This document shows positions 8,656 through 17,378 of a DNA stretch of 63,978 nt, piece after piece. Under the pieces are notes generated by a model that saw only the letters and a list, made by a program, of their open reading frames with translations, was not told where the DNA came from and did not search any database. Made by a program: the position numbers and the translations under genes. This DNA comes from an uncultured Lachnospiraceae bacterium (GTDB taxonomy: Bacteria; Bacillota; Clostridia; Lachnospirales; Lachnospiraceae): NCBI GenBank assembly GCA_947625465.1, contig CANQOK010000008.1, positions 1-63,978 of the forward strand, written 5' to 3'. Numbering within the stretch: position 1 is the first letter of the stretch; the number at the start of each line of letters is the position of its first letter.

Positions 8656-9357
8656 ATGAAAAAAATCTGGAGAAAAATAAAAAACCATACATATTCGATC
8701 TGGTCCGTCAGTCTGCTGGTTCTGGTATGCGCGGCGCTGTCCGCTATTCTGCTTGCCCGTATGAACCCGGCTGAAACGGTTTCCAGTCAGGAAGCCGCGG
8801 CAGCGATCGCAGACAAGATTATCCGCTTTCATATTCTCGCCAACAGCGACAGCGAGGAGGACCAGGCCGTCAAATTAAAAGTGAAAGACGCCGTTATTTC
8901 CTATGTACAGAAAGACGGCGGAGACTTCGGCTCGGTATCGGAAGCCAAACAGTATCTGGAAAGCCACACCGTACAGATTCTGGAAATCGCCGAAGCGGTG
9001 CTGTCGGAAAACGGATTTTCTTACGGAGCGTCCGCGGAACTGACCACCTGTTATTTTCCCGTTAAAATGTACGGAGACGCAATTTTCCCGGCCGGCTATT
9101 ATGAGGCGTACCGGATCCTGCTGGGAGAAGGAAAAGGACAGAACTGGTGGTGCGTCATGTACCCGGCGCTCTGCTTTCTTGATACTTCCACGGGATTTTT
9201 GCCGGACTATGCCAAAGAAAATCTGGAACAGATCGTAGGCGCGAAATCTTTCTCCGTCATCTGTCCGGAACCAGAGGAAGAAGCGCAGAAAATGCCAGAT
9301 ACCGAAATCAAATTCCGTTTCCGCTATCTGACATTTCTCAACTGGTTATTTGACTAA
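8656..9357 (+). CDS. spoIIR: Stage II sporulation protein R
   Basis: The forespore-secreted signal that triggers SpoIIGA processing of pro-sigma-E in the mother cell. The 233-aa product has an N-terminal membrane anchor (about 14-32) and the diagnostic KIIRFHILANSDSEEDQ, LKVKDAV and NWWCVMYPALCF motifs. I chose the ATG at 8656 because AAGGA lies 9 bases upstream and a longer in-frame reading would run through the promoter. Its stop overlaps by four bases the stop of the convergent GntR gene. Its presence supports a genuine endospore former. Confidence 0.95.
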   Translation: MKKIWRKIKNHTYSIWSVSLLVLVCAALSAILLARMNPAETVSSQEAAAAIADKIIRFHILANSDSEEDQAVKLKVKDAVISYVQKDGGDFGSVSEAKQYLESHTVQILEIAEAVLSENGFSYGASAELTTCYFPVKMYGDAIFPAGYYEAYRILLGEGKGQNWWCVMYPALCFLDTSTGFLPDYAKENLEQIVGAKSFSVICPEPEEEAQKMPDTEIKFRFRYLTFLNWLFD

Positions 9358-10025
9358 TCCCTGTTTTTCAGGCTTTCCAGCAGGGAAGCCTGCTGATTGC
9401 TGATATGCTGTGTAATGATCTTTTTCGCCGCCCGAATATCCCGGTTTTCGATGGCGCTTACCATATCCAGATGTTCTTCTGCAAGCATAGTCCGCTTCTC
9501 TTCTTCTTTCAGGTATTCCATCCGGTACCGATACATCGGTCCGCGCATACTGTTCAAAATCTGGATCAGTCTCTGATTGCCGGTCATCTCGTAGATCAGC
9601 TCATGAAATACGACATCACACACGGCAATCCGGGACTGCTCACCGGAACGGATCTCCCGTCTAAAATCATCCAGCGCCTGTTTTAACGCAGTCAGATCTT
9701 CTTCGGTCCTTCTGCGGCACACCAGTTCCATAGCAAGACATTCCAGCACCTTGCGCACTTCCAATACATCGCACAGGTCTTCTTCCGTAATATTCGCCAC
9801 AACGGCGCCGCGCCTGGGGATCATCTGTACCAGCCCTTCCTGCTCCAGCTTCCGCACTGCTTCGCGGACAGGCGTCCGGCTGACGCCCAAACGGTCCGCC
9901 AGGGGAATCTCCATCAGCCGCTGCCCCGGTTTCAGTTCTCCGCGCAGGATCTCATCCCGCAGGGTTTGAAAGACCGAATCGCGCAGCGGTAAAAATTCTC
10001 TGTTTCCCATATCAAAATCACGCAT
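9354..10025 (-). CDS. GntR-family (FCD/FadR-type) regulator
   Basis: A 223-aa regulator with an N-terminal winged helix (about 8-75: LGVSRTPVREAVRKLEQEGLV is the family's recognition helix and wing) and a C-terminal all-helical FCD ligand-binding domain (about 80-215, with the His/Asp pattern VVFHELIYEMTGN). FCD regulators usually bind organic acids through a metal. The ATG at 10025 lies inside the last codons of ispE (8-base overlap), with AGGAG about 10 bases upstream, so translation is coupled to ispE. The pairing with isoprenoid synthesis is odd; the target may be elsewhere. Confidence 0.9.
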   Translation of the reverse strand: MRDFDMGNREFLPLRDSVFQTLRDEILRGELKPGQRLMEIPLADRLGVSRTPVREAVRKLEQEGLVQMIPRRGAVVANITEEDLCDVLEVRKVLECLAMELVCRRRTEEDLTALKQALDDFRREIRSGEQSRIAVCDVVFHELIYEMTGNQRLIQILNSMRGPMYRYRMEYLKEEEKRTMLAEEHLDMVSAIENRDIRAAKKIITQHISNQQASLLESLKNRD

Positions 10026-10956
10026 TTTCCGGCACTCCTTTCGGCTGTGGCTGTATTCCATTCTCTTCCGACTGAATCCGATTTCGATTGACGACAGAAG
10101 TCAAAAATACCAGATTCCGCTGCATCTCCTGACGGAGGACTTCACAGGCCCGCCTTGCCTTTCGCCCATCCGTAAAGATCCCGTACACAGTCGGCCCGCT
10201 GCCGCTCATTAAGGCCCGTATGGCGCCCGTCTCTTCCAGCCGCTGTTTAATCGCCTGGATCACCGGAAATTCTTTTACGGTAACTGTTTCCAGAACATTT
10301 TCCAGGCGTTCGGCCATAGCTTTCAGATCTCCGTTTTCGATCGCCGCCGCGATGCCGCTGATATCCGGATGTCTGATCAGCGCATTGGCGTTCAGGTTCT
10401 CATATACCATTTTGGTAGACACCCGGATGGGCGGCTTTACCAGCAGCACATGACAGCGCGGCGTATCCGCAAGCGGAGTCAGCCGTTCGCCGATTCCTTC
10501 CGCCCGCACGGTTCCGCCCATGATGCAGTACGGGACATCCGCGCCGAATTTCACGCCGATCTTCTCCATCTCCTCTTTTGTCAGGTTCAGGCCATATAAA
10601 CAGTTCAGCGCCTTGATTGCCGCCGCGCAGTCGCTGCTGCCGCCCGCCATTCCGGCAGCCACGGGAATCCGCTTTTTCAGCGCGATCTCCAGTCCGCCCG
10701 CAAGGGAGTATTCCGAAAACAGCCATGCCGCCGCTTTATACACCAGATTCCGTTCATCTGTCGGGATCATCCGATTCTCGCTCTGCAGCCGGATCCCCGG
10801 TTCTGCTGATTTTGTAAACGTAAGGACATCATACATCCCCACGGTCTGCATGATCATATCCAGTTCGTGATAGCCGTCCTCCCGGCGCCGGATCACATCC
10901 AGCCCCAGATTGATTTTCGCATAAGCCTTCATCGTAATGGTATCTGTCTGTCTCAT
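10018..10956 (-). CDS. ispE: 4-diphosphocytidyl-2-C-methyl-D-erythritol kinase
   Basis: Phosphorylates CDP-ME in the MEP isoprenoid pathway, in the cytoplasm. The 312-aa protein is a GHMP kinase: KAYAKINLGLDV at the N-terminus, the ATP-binding loop PVAAGMAGGSSDCAAA, and the C-terminal MSGSGPTVYGIF motif. Length is slightly above the usual 280-290 because of a tail after about residue 290. The start at 10956 has AGGA upstream. It is followed with overlap by the GntR gene. Confidence 0.96.
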   Translation of the reverse strand: MRQTDTITMKAYAKINLGLDVIRRREDGYHELDMIMQTVGMYDVLTFTKSAEPGIRLQSENRMIPTDERNLVYKAAAWLFSEYSLAGGLEIALKKRIPVAAGMAGGSSDCAAAIKALNCLYGLNLTKEEMEKIGVKFGADVPYCIMGGTVRAEGIGERLTPLADTPRCHVLLVKPPIRVSTKMVYENLNANALIRHPDISGIAAAIENGDLKAMAERLENVLETVTVKEFPVIQAIKQRLEETGAIRALMSGSGPTVYGIFTDGRKARRACEVLRQEMQRNLVFLTSVVNRNRIQSEENGIQPQPKGVPENA

Positions 10957-11001
10957 GTTTCTTCCTGTCCCCGTATTTCTTTTCCGTATTTATTGATTCT
11001 T

Positions 11002-12564
11002 CTATTGTAGCATAGCAGACGCTTCTTTTACAATTATTATTTTCTGCCCCGGCTCTACTTTTTCGCTGGAAAGCCCGTTAATTTCCATAATCGTCCTGAT
11101 TTTTGTAAAATTCTCTTTTGCGATATCCCACAGGGACTCCGCTTTCTGCACGGAATATCCCACCATACAAGGCATTTCCTCCAGCATTTCCAGATCAAAC
11201 GGTCTTTCCGTTATCCCCGTAATGACCGACTCCTCCATCTGATTGAGCACCAGCGTGTCTAACGAGATCACTGCCTTGATCTCCAGTTCATTCATACTCA
11301 CCATATTGGCGGAAATGGATTCCATGCCCGGCCGGATAAAATACAGACTGTCTTCCTGAATCCCGGGCACCGAGATATTGTGCGTAAACGGTATGATCTG
11401 GGACACCGATTTCAGCGGACATTTGTCGTCTCCCGAAATGTACAGTACGGTCACATTGACAATCCCGTCCACCTGCAGGCCGTCCTCGGTCACACTGATC
11501 TCCTCTATTCTTACCATACCTTTTACATTACAGATCTGCATGACCTGCGTATTCTGTTCTCCCAGCGAAATCTTCTGATTGATCTTGCATTTGGAATCAT
11601 TTTTGATCAGCAGATTCTCATAATGACCGGGCTCACGCACCGGCTCCATCACCGACGCCGTGCCGTACAGATCGCTGATCACATCGATCTTCATCTCCTG
11701 GTACACCTTGATATCCAGATCCAGCACCGCGTCCAGGGCAAACATCCGCAGCTCCCCGTCGCTGTCCGCTTTCGGCTCCAGCTGCTTATGCCCGAGCTTT
11801 ACGGAAATCTGCGGGATCATTTCCTCCTGGCAGCCTTCCGCCTCGATCAGTCCCCGAAACGGAATGACTGCCTCCAGCCACTGCATGGGCGTCTCCAGCT
11901 GGGACGGCTGGTACATGATAAACGCCACCAGTTCGCCGCTGACCGCGATCTTATCCTGCATCAGCCGGGTTTCCAGCCCCTGTACATTGACGCTCTCCCA
12001 TAAGATCTGGCCGATATCCGGCTTATTCTGCCCCAGTTCAATATCTTCCTTCACCCGGTATATATCTTTTTTGTGCACAACAATCTCCGTGATCTCCAGC
12101 GGTTTTTTCAGATATTCTACATTTTCTCCGATCAGCTCCACCGCCGTTTCACTGTCTGTCAGCCGCTCCACCGTAATCTGCAGCGTGACCACGGCTCTGA
12201 CGCTGATCTTTCGGGAATTGATGGCAGAAATCTGCAGATCGTCCAGATCCCAGTCCATATGGATCGAATCCCCCTGCTCGATCTCCTCCAGATTCACGAT
12301 TTCTTCAAACGGAATCTCTCCCTGCGCCCTATGTACACTTTCCGGTCCTTCATACAGCAGACCGTAGAGAAGCTTCCCTTTGACCGCCGCTTTTCCATTC
12401 TGCGGCGTCACGGATTGGATCTCCACATCCCCCTGACTGGCGATCATCGCCTCCACGTCCGGTTTGGTATCCGATATGACCACATCTTCCCCGACGGAAA
12501 TCTGCATCAGCTTATTCATTTTTCGTTCATTCATGTGCACATTTTTCTTTTTCAATTCTATCAT
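11002..12564 (-). CDS. SPOCS-domain (DUF3794) and LysM protein
   Basis: A 520-aa protein with a repeated DUF3794/SPOCS architecture (blocks at about 25-125, 160-255 and 330-430, each containing AVKGKLLYGLLY-like or VKGMVRIEEISV-like strands) and a C-terminal LysM domain (about 470-515, SLWDIAKENFTKIRTIMEI then PGQKIIIV). SPOCS/LysM proteins such as SpoVID, SafA-like and CotL-type proteins act in spore coat or envelope assembly, with LysM binding peptidoglycan. The ATG at 12564 was preferred over one 16 codons upstream that lacks a site; its own Shine-Dalgarno is weak. A role in the spore envelope is inferred from family and setting. Confidence 0.85.
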   Translation of the reverse strand: MIELKKKNVHMNERKMNKLMQISVGEDVVISDTKPDVEAMIASQGDVEIQSVTPQNGKAAVKGKLLYGLLYEGPESVHRAQGEIPFEEIVNLEEIEQGDSIHMDWDLDDLQISAINSRKISVRAVVTLQITVERLTDSETAVELIGENVEYLKKPLEITEIVVHKKDIYRVKEDIELGQNKPDIGQILWESVNVQGLETRLMQDKIAVSGELVAFIMYQPSQLETPMQWLEAVIPFRGLIEAEGCQEEMIPQISVKLGHKQLEPKADSDGELRMFALDAVLDLDIKVYQEMKIDVISDLYGTASVMEPVREPGHYENLLIKNDSKCKINQKISLGEQNTQVMQICNVKGMVRIEEISVTEDGLQVDGIVNVTVLYISGDDKCPLKSVSQIIPFTHNISVPGIQEDSLYFIRPGMESISANMVSMNELEIKAVISLDTLVLNQMEESVITGITERPFDLEMLEEMPCMVGYSVQKAESLWDIAKENFTKIRTIMEINGLSSEKVEPGQKIIIVKEASAMLQ

Positions 12565-12641
12565 ATTCCCATGCTCTGCCTTTCTATCGATTCTTCTATC
12601 TAATATATGCATGGAAAAAGACAGGTATGCACCGAGTTTTC

Positions 12642-13064
12642 TTACAGTTCAAAATATACGGTTCCTCCGGAGTCCGGCAGTTTTAGGACGATCACCGGCC
12701 AGGTTTCGGCTTCAACAGGCGCGTCCGTTTTCGCAGGGCCTTTCAGCACAGTCTTAATGTAAATATCATCCTGCTTATGGGTGACATAGGATACCGAAAT
12801 ACTGTAGCAGGTCGTTTTCTGGGTTCCGTATCCCACCGCAATGTACAGATACCCCTGATCTGTGTAGGCCAGCTGAAATGCCTGCTGCTTCTTCTTTTCG
12901 ATCTCCTGACGGATCCGCTCCGGATATTCCTCCGGCGCCAGAACGGTATAGTCCGCCTTTTCGGCGTTTTGGGCAGAAAAATTGCTCTGACAGCCGGTGA
13001 CGCCTAACAGACAGACACCGGCAAGCAGAGCAATCCATTTCCTGATTTTTAAAAATCCATTCAT
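12642..13064 (-). CDS. PrcB-like lipoprotein
   Basis: A 140-aa lipoprotein. The N-terminus has a signal peptide with a lipobox (LLGVTGC, Cys at about residue 21). The mature part resembles the PrcB C-terminal domain first described in a Treponema protease complex: a strand with GYGTQKTTCYSISV and a closing ETWPVIVLKLPD segment. I chose the ATG at 13064 because GAGGAA precedes it and the signal peptide starts there. It lies 89 bases downstream of the phosphohexomutase stop. Confidence 0.75.
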   Translation of the reverse strand: MNGFLKIRKWIALLAGVCLLGVTGCQSNFSAQNAEKADYTVLAPEEYPERIRQEIEKKKQQAFQLAYTDQGYLYIAVGYGTQKTTCYSISVSYVTHKQDDIYIKTVLKGPAKTDAPVEAETWPVIVLKLPDSGGTVYFEL

Positions 13065-13153
13065 ATAAGTTCCTCGCACAACCCTATTATTAAAGGCTAT
13101 GCGGGCGGCCTGTACATGATGATACGCGTTTGGGCATTCTCCCTGCCTTCCCG

Positions 13154-14887
13154 TTACATCATCGCATTGATCATTGCCAGAAGCTCGCTTCCCAGCGCGT
13201 CTGACTTCTTCTCTGCATCCTCCAGAGAAGTCCCCTTCACGCCGTAGTAGAACTTCACCTTCGGCTCGGTTCCGGAAGGACGAACGCACAGCCATGCGCC
13301 ATCCGGCAGGTCGTAATACAAAACGTTTGACTTCGGCAGACCGGTCTCGGTCACTTCGCCGGTCTCCATATTCTTAACGGTATTCAGCTTGTAATCTCTC
13401 GCGGACAATACCTTGTAGCCGGCAATCTCTGCCGGCGTATTGTTCCGCAGATTCTCCATAATCTCCTGGATCTTAGCCAGTCCTTCGATTCCCTTCATGG
13501 TAATGGACTGTACGCCGTCCTTGTAGTAGCCGTATTTCTCATACATCGCGATCATGGCATCCCACAGAGTCATGTTCTTCGTCTTATAATAAGCCGCTGC
13601 TTCGCACAGCGCCATGGTTGCCACAATGGCGTCTTTATCTCTGGCATGCGTACCGATCAGGCAGCCGTAGCTCTCCTCAAATCCGAACAGGTAGGTGCCC
13701 TTGCCGGACTGCTCAAAGCCTAAGATCTGCTGTCCGATAAACTTAAAGCCTGTCAGCACTTCGATCAGTCTTACGCCATAGTACTTCGCGATCGCGTCCG
13801 CCAGGTTGGAAGTAACGATGGTCTTAACCAGCGCGCCGTCCTCCGGCAGACCGGTCTTCTCTTTGATCTGGCTGATCTCATATTCCGCCAGCAGACAGCC
13901 GGACATATTACCGGTCAGGGAAATGTATTCTCCGCTCCTGGTATCCTTCACATAAACGCCTAAGCGGTCCGCATCCGGATCGGTTGCCAGAACCAGATCC
14001 GCATCCTTCTCTTTCGCCAGTTTCAGAGCCAGCGCAAAAGCTTCGGCTGCTTCCGGATTCGGATAGCTGACTGTCGGGAAATCGCCGTCCGGCAGCTCCT
14101 GCTCCGGTACTACATAGACATTCTCAAATCCCAGCTCCCGCAGTACACGGCGCGCCGGAATATTGCCCGTACCATGCAGCGGGGTGTATACGATCTTCAG
14201 ATCTTTGGCGACCTGCTTGATCGCCTCCGGATTCTTAACCTGTTTCAGCAGCTGCTCGATATATTTGTCGTCAATCGCAGCGCCGATCACTTCATACAAG
14301 CCTGCCGCCACTGCTGCGTCTTTATCCATGGTCTTCACCGACGCGTAATCGGTTACCGCCTTCACTTCCGCCATGATACCGGTGTCATGCGGCGGCGTGA
14401 TCTGCGCGCCATCCTCCCAGTATACCTTGTAGCCGTTGTACTCCGGCGGGTTGTGGCTGGCCGTTACGTTGATGCCGGCGATGCAGCCCAGTTCCCGTAC
14501 CGCGAAGGACAGCTCCGGTGTCGGACGCAGAGACTCGAACACATATGCCTTGATCCCGTTCGCGCCCAGGCACAGTGCGGCCTCATCCGCAAATTCCGGA
14601 GACATATGGCGGGAATCGTATGCAATCGCTACGCCTTTTTCCTGTCCGCCTACTTTCAGAATGTAGTTTGCCAGTCCCTGCGTCGCCTTACGGACGGTGT
14701 AAATATTCATACGATTCACACCGGCGCCGATGACACCGCGCAAACCTGCGGTTCCGAACTCCAGTTCCATGTAAAACCGGTCCTCGATCTCCTTTTCATT
14801 ATCGGCAATCGCCTTTAATTCCGCTTTCGTTGCCTCGTCAAAATAAGGATTCGACAACCATTCATTATAAAGTTCCCTGTAATCCAT
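13154..14887 (-). CDS. Phospho-sugar mutase (phosphoglucomutase)
   Basis: Alpha-D-phosphohexomutase of 577 aa, the length of the PgcA-type phosphoglucomutase/phosphomannomutase of Firmicutes. It interconverts glucose-1-P and glucose-6-P. The four signatures are present: catalytic Ser in TASHNPPEYNGYK, the metal loop DPDADRLGVY, the sugar-binding GFEESYGCLIG and the phosphate-binding RPSGTEPKVKFY. The ATG at 14887 has AAAGGAG 13 bases upstream, a rather long spacing. It may feed UDP-glucose and glycogen synthesis; exact sugar preference cannot be read from sequence. Confidence 0.93.
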   Translation of the reverse strand: MDYRELYNEWLSNPYFDEATKAELKAIADNEKEIEDRFYMELEFGTAGLRGVIGAGVNRMNIYTVRKATQGLANYILKVGGQEKGVAIAYDSRHMSPEFADEAALCLGANGIKAYVFESLRPTPELSFAVRELGCIAGINVTASHNPPEYNGYKVYWEDGAQITPPHDTGIMAEVKAVTDYASVKTMDKDAAVAAGLYEVIGAAIDDKYIEQLLKQVKNPEAIKQVAKDLKIVYTPLHGTGNIPARRVLRELGFENVYVVPEQELPDGDFPTVSYPNPEAAEAFALALKLAKEKDADLVLATDPDADRLGVYVKDTRSGEYISLTGNMSGCLLAEYEISQIKEKTGLPEDGALVKTIVTSNLADAIAKYYGVRLIEVLTGFKFIGQQILGFEQSGKGTYLFGFEESYGCLIGTHARDKDAIVATMALCEAAAYYKTKNMTLWDAMIAMYEKYGYYKDGVQSITMKGIEGLAKIQEIMENLRNNTPAEIAGYKVLSARDYKLNTVKNMETGEVTETGLPKSNVLYYDLPDGAWLCVRPSGTEPKVKFYYGVKGTSLEDAEKKSDALGSELLAMINAMM

Positions 14888-14930
14888 AATAATACCTGTG
14901 CTCCTTTCTATTCTTTGGCAATTCGTACTA

Positions 14931-15941
14931 TTATCTTATCACATTCTTTTCCAAAAATAAAGTGAATTCCTTTTTTAATTTCTGCTGTCTGCACACTTTC
15001 TCCAGTTTTTCCAGATTCCGCTCGTTGATCCAGACTTTATTGGTATTAAAATAGTAATTGAGCACCTTCCAGAACTTTTCCGGATATCTTAACAAAACGA
15101 GCAGCACCTGCTGTTCCTCCCCGGAAACCCGCCGCACCTTGTCATAGGCGTGATACAGCTCCAGTCCCAGTTCCGGATCCCACTGGTTTTTCTCCATCGC
15201 CTTCCGCAGATACCCATAGAAGTCCTGAATCTGCAGGCCGACATGCATTTTCCCGAAGTTCACCACCGCCTGCCAGTCATTCCCGAAATAGATATTGTGG
15301 TAGTTGTAACTGCCGTGACAGATCTGCGTACAGCCCACCGCGTTTTGATACATATCGTCATAGCCGATTTCCGTCAGCATGGCAATCGCCTCCTGCGCCT
15401 CCGCGTAGTTTTCGTCAAAATACTGCAGAACGCGCCGTTCAAATTCCAGCTTCCGCCGCTTTCCCTGGATAAAATTGTAAACCCGTTTCAGTTCCTTGGT
15501 CCGGCGTTTCATCTGCACGTCCAGATTCCAGTCCGTCTCCGGGCGGTTCGGATCCGGCCGCCAGTTTGCCAGCTGCAGCTCGTTCATACAATTATGTAAC
15601 CGCGCCAGCAGCGCGGCGCCTTTTGCCAGATCCTTCGGATCGGACATATCCGGATTCTGGCCGCCGTACCAGTCTTTTACGATATAATTGGTCCCGTCCG
15701 AATCCGTACTGATCAGTTCCCCCGCAGCATTTTCCACAACCGTATCTACCCGGACCTGCCTGGTACTGGCGATTGCCTTCAGGATCGCCGCCTCCCGTTC
15801 TATCCTTCCGCTTGTGCCGCGGTATTCCTTTAATATTTTTAAGCCGGCATTGGTGTCACACAGGATCACGCCTCTGCCGCGCATGGTCCGAATTACCTGA
15901 AACGTATATTGTTCCAAAACCGCAGTCCCTTTTTCGTTCAT
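14931..15941 (-). CDS. CotS/YsxE-family spore coat protein, pseudokinase
   Basis: A 336-aa protein with the aminoglycoside-phosphotransferase-like fold of the CotS/CotI/YsxE spore coat family. The N-lobe strands (about 10-90) and the C-lobe are recognisable, but the catalytic loop reads HGSYNYHN (209-216), with Ser in place of the catalytic Asp, and the metal-binding DFD position reads NFG (228-230). It is therefore probably catalytically dead and structural. The ATG at 15941 has a strong GGAGAGGAG upstream; an in-frame start 19 codons earlier has none. It lies between the DUF4143 ATPase and the phosphohexomutase. Confidence 0.8.
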   Translation of the reverse strand: MNEKGTAVLEQYTFQVIRTMRGRGVILCDTNAGLKILKEYRGTSGRIEREAAILKAIASTRQVRVDTVVENAAGELISTDSDGTNYIVKDWYGGQNPDMSDPKDLAKGAALLARLHNCMNELQLANWRPDPNRPETDWNLDVQMKRRTKELKRVYNFIQGKRRKLEFERRVLQYFDENYAEAQEAIAMLTEIGYDDMYQNAVGCTQICHGSYNYHNIYFGNDWQAVVNFGKMHVGLQIQDFYGYLRKAMEKNQWDPELGLELYHAYDKVRRVSGEEQQVLLVLLRYPEKFWKVLNYYFNTNKVWINERNLEKLEKVCRQQKLKKEFTLFLEKNVIR

Positions 15942-16073
15942 AATCTTCTCCTCTCCGTCCATTGTTCCCGGTATGCTCCGGCAGGGCGGAACACACAATA
16001 CAATGTATGAAAAGGAAGTGCGGATTAGTATTCAAAATGCCGTTCAAATTTTAATAAAAGCCAAAATAATGGC

Positions 16074-17300
16074 TCAGATCAGATTCGATGGAATATAACA
16101 GTTGTTTTCGTCAATCGGAAAGGGCGCCTCCGCCATACAGATCACACCGCCGCTGCCAACCTGCTTTCCGGTATTATTTAAGACGCCAAACACCCTGACG
16201 GTCCGTTTGTCCGGCTCTGTTCCTTTTTTAATCTCCAGCGGATGCAGGATATTATCCTTTTCGATCACGAGGTCGATTTCTTTCTGGCTTTTGTCCCGGT
16301 AAAAATTAAGATTGGCATTATCCTTTGCATACGCATAATGCCGAAGTAGTTCACCGACCACAAAATTCTCATAATAATGTCCTGAAGCTGCGCCGTTCAT
16401 CAGAACATCCCGCCCGGTCCAGGAGGACAGATAGGCACATAGCCCTGTATCGCAAAAATACAGCTTCGGTGTTTTGATAAGGCGCTTCAGCTCATTGGAA
16501 GCATAAGGTTCGAGCAGCTGTATGATCCCCATCGTTTGGAGAACCTTCACCCAGTCTTTTGCTGTCACGCCCGAAATGCCTGCGGAAGCCGCCAGATCGT
16601 TGTAATTCAGAAGCTGGCCGTTAAAAGCCGCGCACGCCCGAAGAAACTTGCGGAAGCCTTCAGTATCGGCAATCCCGTTATCGTCTACGGCATCCCGCAT
16701 CAGATAGGTTTCAATATAGGAATTAAAATATTCCCGCAGTTGTTCTTCATCGAGCCGCTGTACTTCCGGAAGTCCGCCGCGCCAGATATGCTCAAATGTA
16801 TCAACAATATTATTCTTCGGAAACAACAAGGCACGGCCGCAAAGTGCGTCAAATGAGAAGTCCAGCTCCTTTTCCGGTCTGACGCCAAGCAGTTCCCGCC
16901 ATGAAAGACTGTACATTTTCAGAACACAAATGCGCCCGGCAAGAGAATCCCCTGCCTGCCGCATCAGTTTTTTACTCTGTGAACCCGTAAGCCAAAATAA
17001 TCCCCGCTCATCCGTATTATCACACAGGATTTTGATGGTTTCAAAAAGCTCCGGCGCTTTCTGTGCTTCGTCAATCAGGATCGGCGGTTTAAAGGTTTGG
17101 AAGAACAGCCTGGGATCGCTTTTGGCCAGTTCCCGCGTCGGCTGATCGTCCATAGTCACACAGCGGCGTCCCTGCCGTTCGGCCAGACGGCGTAGCATCG
17201 TGGATTTTCCGACCTGACGGGCGCCTACTACCATAACCGCTTTAAAAACGCCGTTCATACTTAAAAACTTCCGTTCCAGTTCTCTTTCAATATATTCCAC
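16074..17300 (-). CDS. AAA ATPase with DUF4143 domain (copy 1)
   Basis: A 408-aa P-loop ATPase of the AAA_14/DUF4143 type. Walker A is GARQVGKST near residue 27, Walker B is ILIDEAQKAPEL near 75. The C-terminal half is DUF4143, containing a nuclease-like motif with EIDLVIEKDN followed by LEIKKG, which resembles the D and ExK of PD-(D/E)xK folds. These ATPases are common, mobile and of unknown function. The GTG at 17300 has GAGG upstream. It is monocistronic, with its own promoter and palindrome (17316-17361), and sits between cca and a coat gene, so it looks inserted. It is a distant relative of the ATPase at 60400. Confidence 0.88.
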   Translation of the reverse strand: MEYIERELERKFLSMNGVFKAVMVVGARQVGKSTMLRRLAERQGRRCVTMDDQPTRELAKSDPRLFFQTFKPPILIDEAQKAPELFETIKILCDNTDERGLFWLTGSQSKKLMRQAGDSLAGRICVLKMYSLSWRELLGVRPEKELDFSFDALCGRALLFPKNNIVDTFEHIWRGGLPEVQRLDEEQLREYFNSYIETYLMRDAVDDNGIADTEGFRKFLRACAAFNGQLLNYNDLAASAGISGVTAKDWVKVLQTMGIIQLLEPYASNELKRLIKTPKLYFCDTGLCAYLSSWTGRDVLMNGAASGHYYENFVVGELLRHYAYAKDNANLNFYRDKSQKEIDLVIEKDNILHPLEIKKGTEPDKRTVRVFGVLNNTGKQVGSGGVICMAEAPFPIDENNCYIPSNLI

Positions 17301-17315
17301 GTCAAAACCTCGTCC

Positions 17316-17337
17316 AAAATAAAGTGTACTTTATTTT
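17316..17337. promoter_or_regulatory. Palindromic operator before DUF4143 ATPase
   Basis: Perfect 10-base arms AAAATAAAGT (17316-17325) and ACTTTATTTT (17328-17337) with a 2-base centre. It overlaps the -10 box and the expected transcription start, the standard place for a repressor site. Confidence 0.7.
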
Positions 17338-17361
17338 AGCAATTTTTATGTCATCTGTCAA
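17333..17361 (-). promoter_or_regulatory. Sigma-A promoter of DUF4143 ATPase copy 1
   Basis: On the minus strand a consensus TTGACA (17356-17361), a 17-base spacer and TAAAAT (17333-17338), about 35 bases before the GTG start. Confidence 0.8.
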
Positions 17362-17378
17362 GCGGCGTTTCCCGCTTT

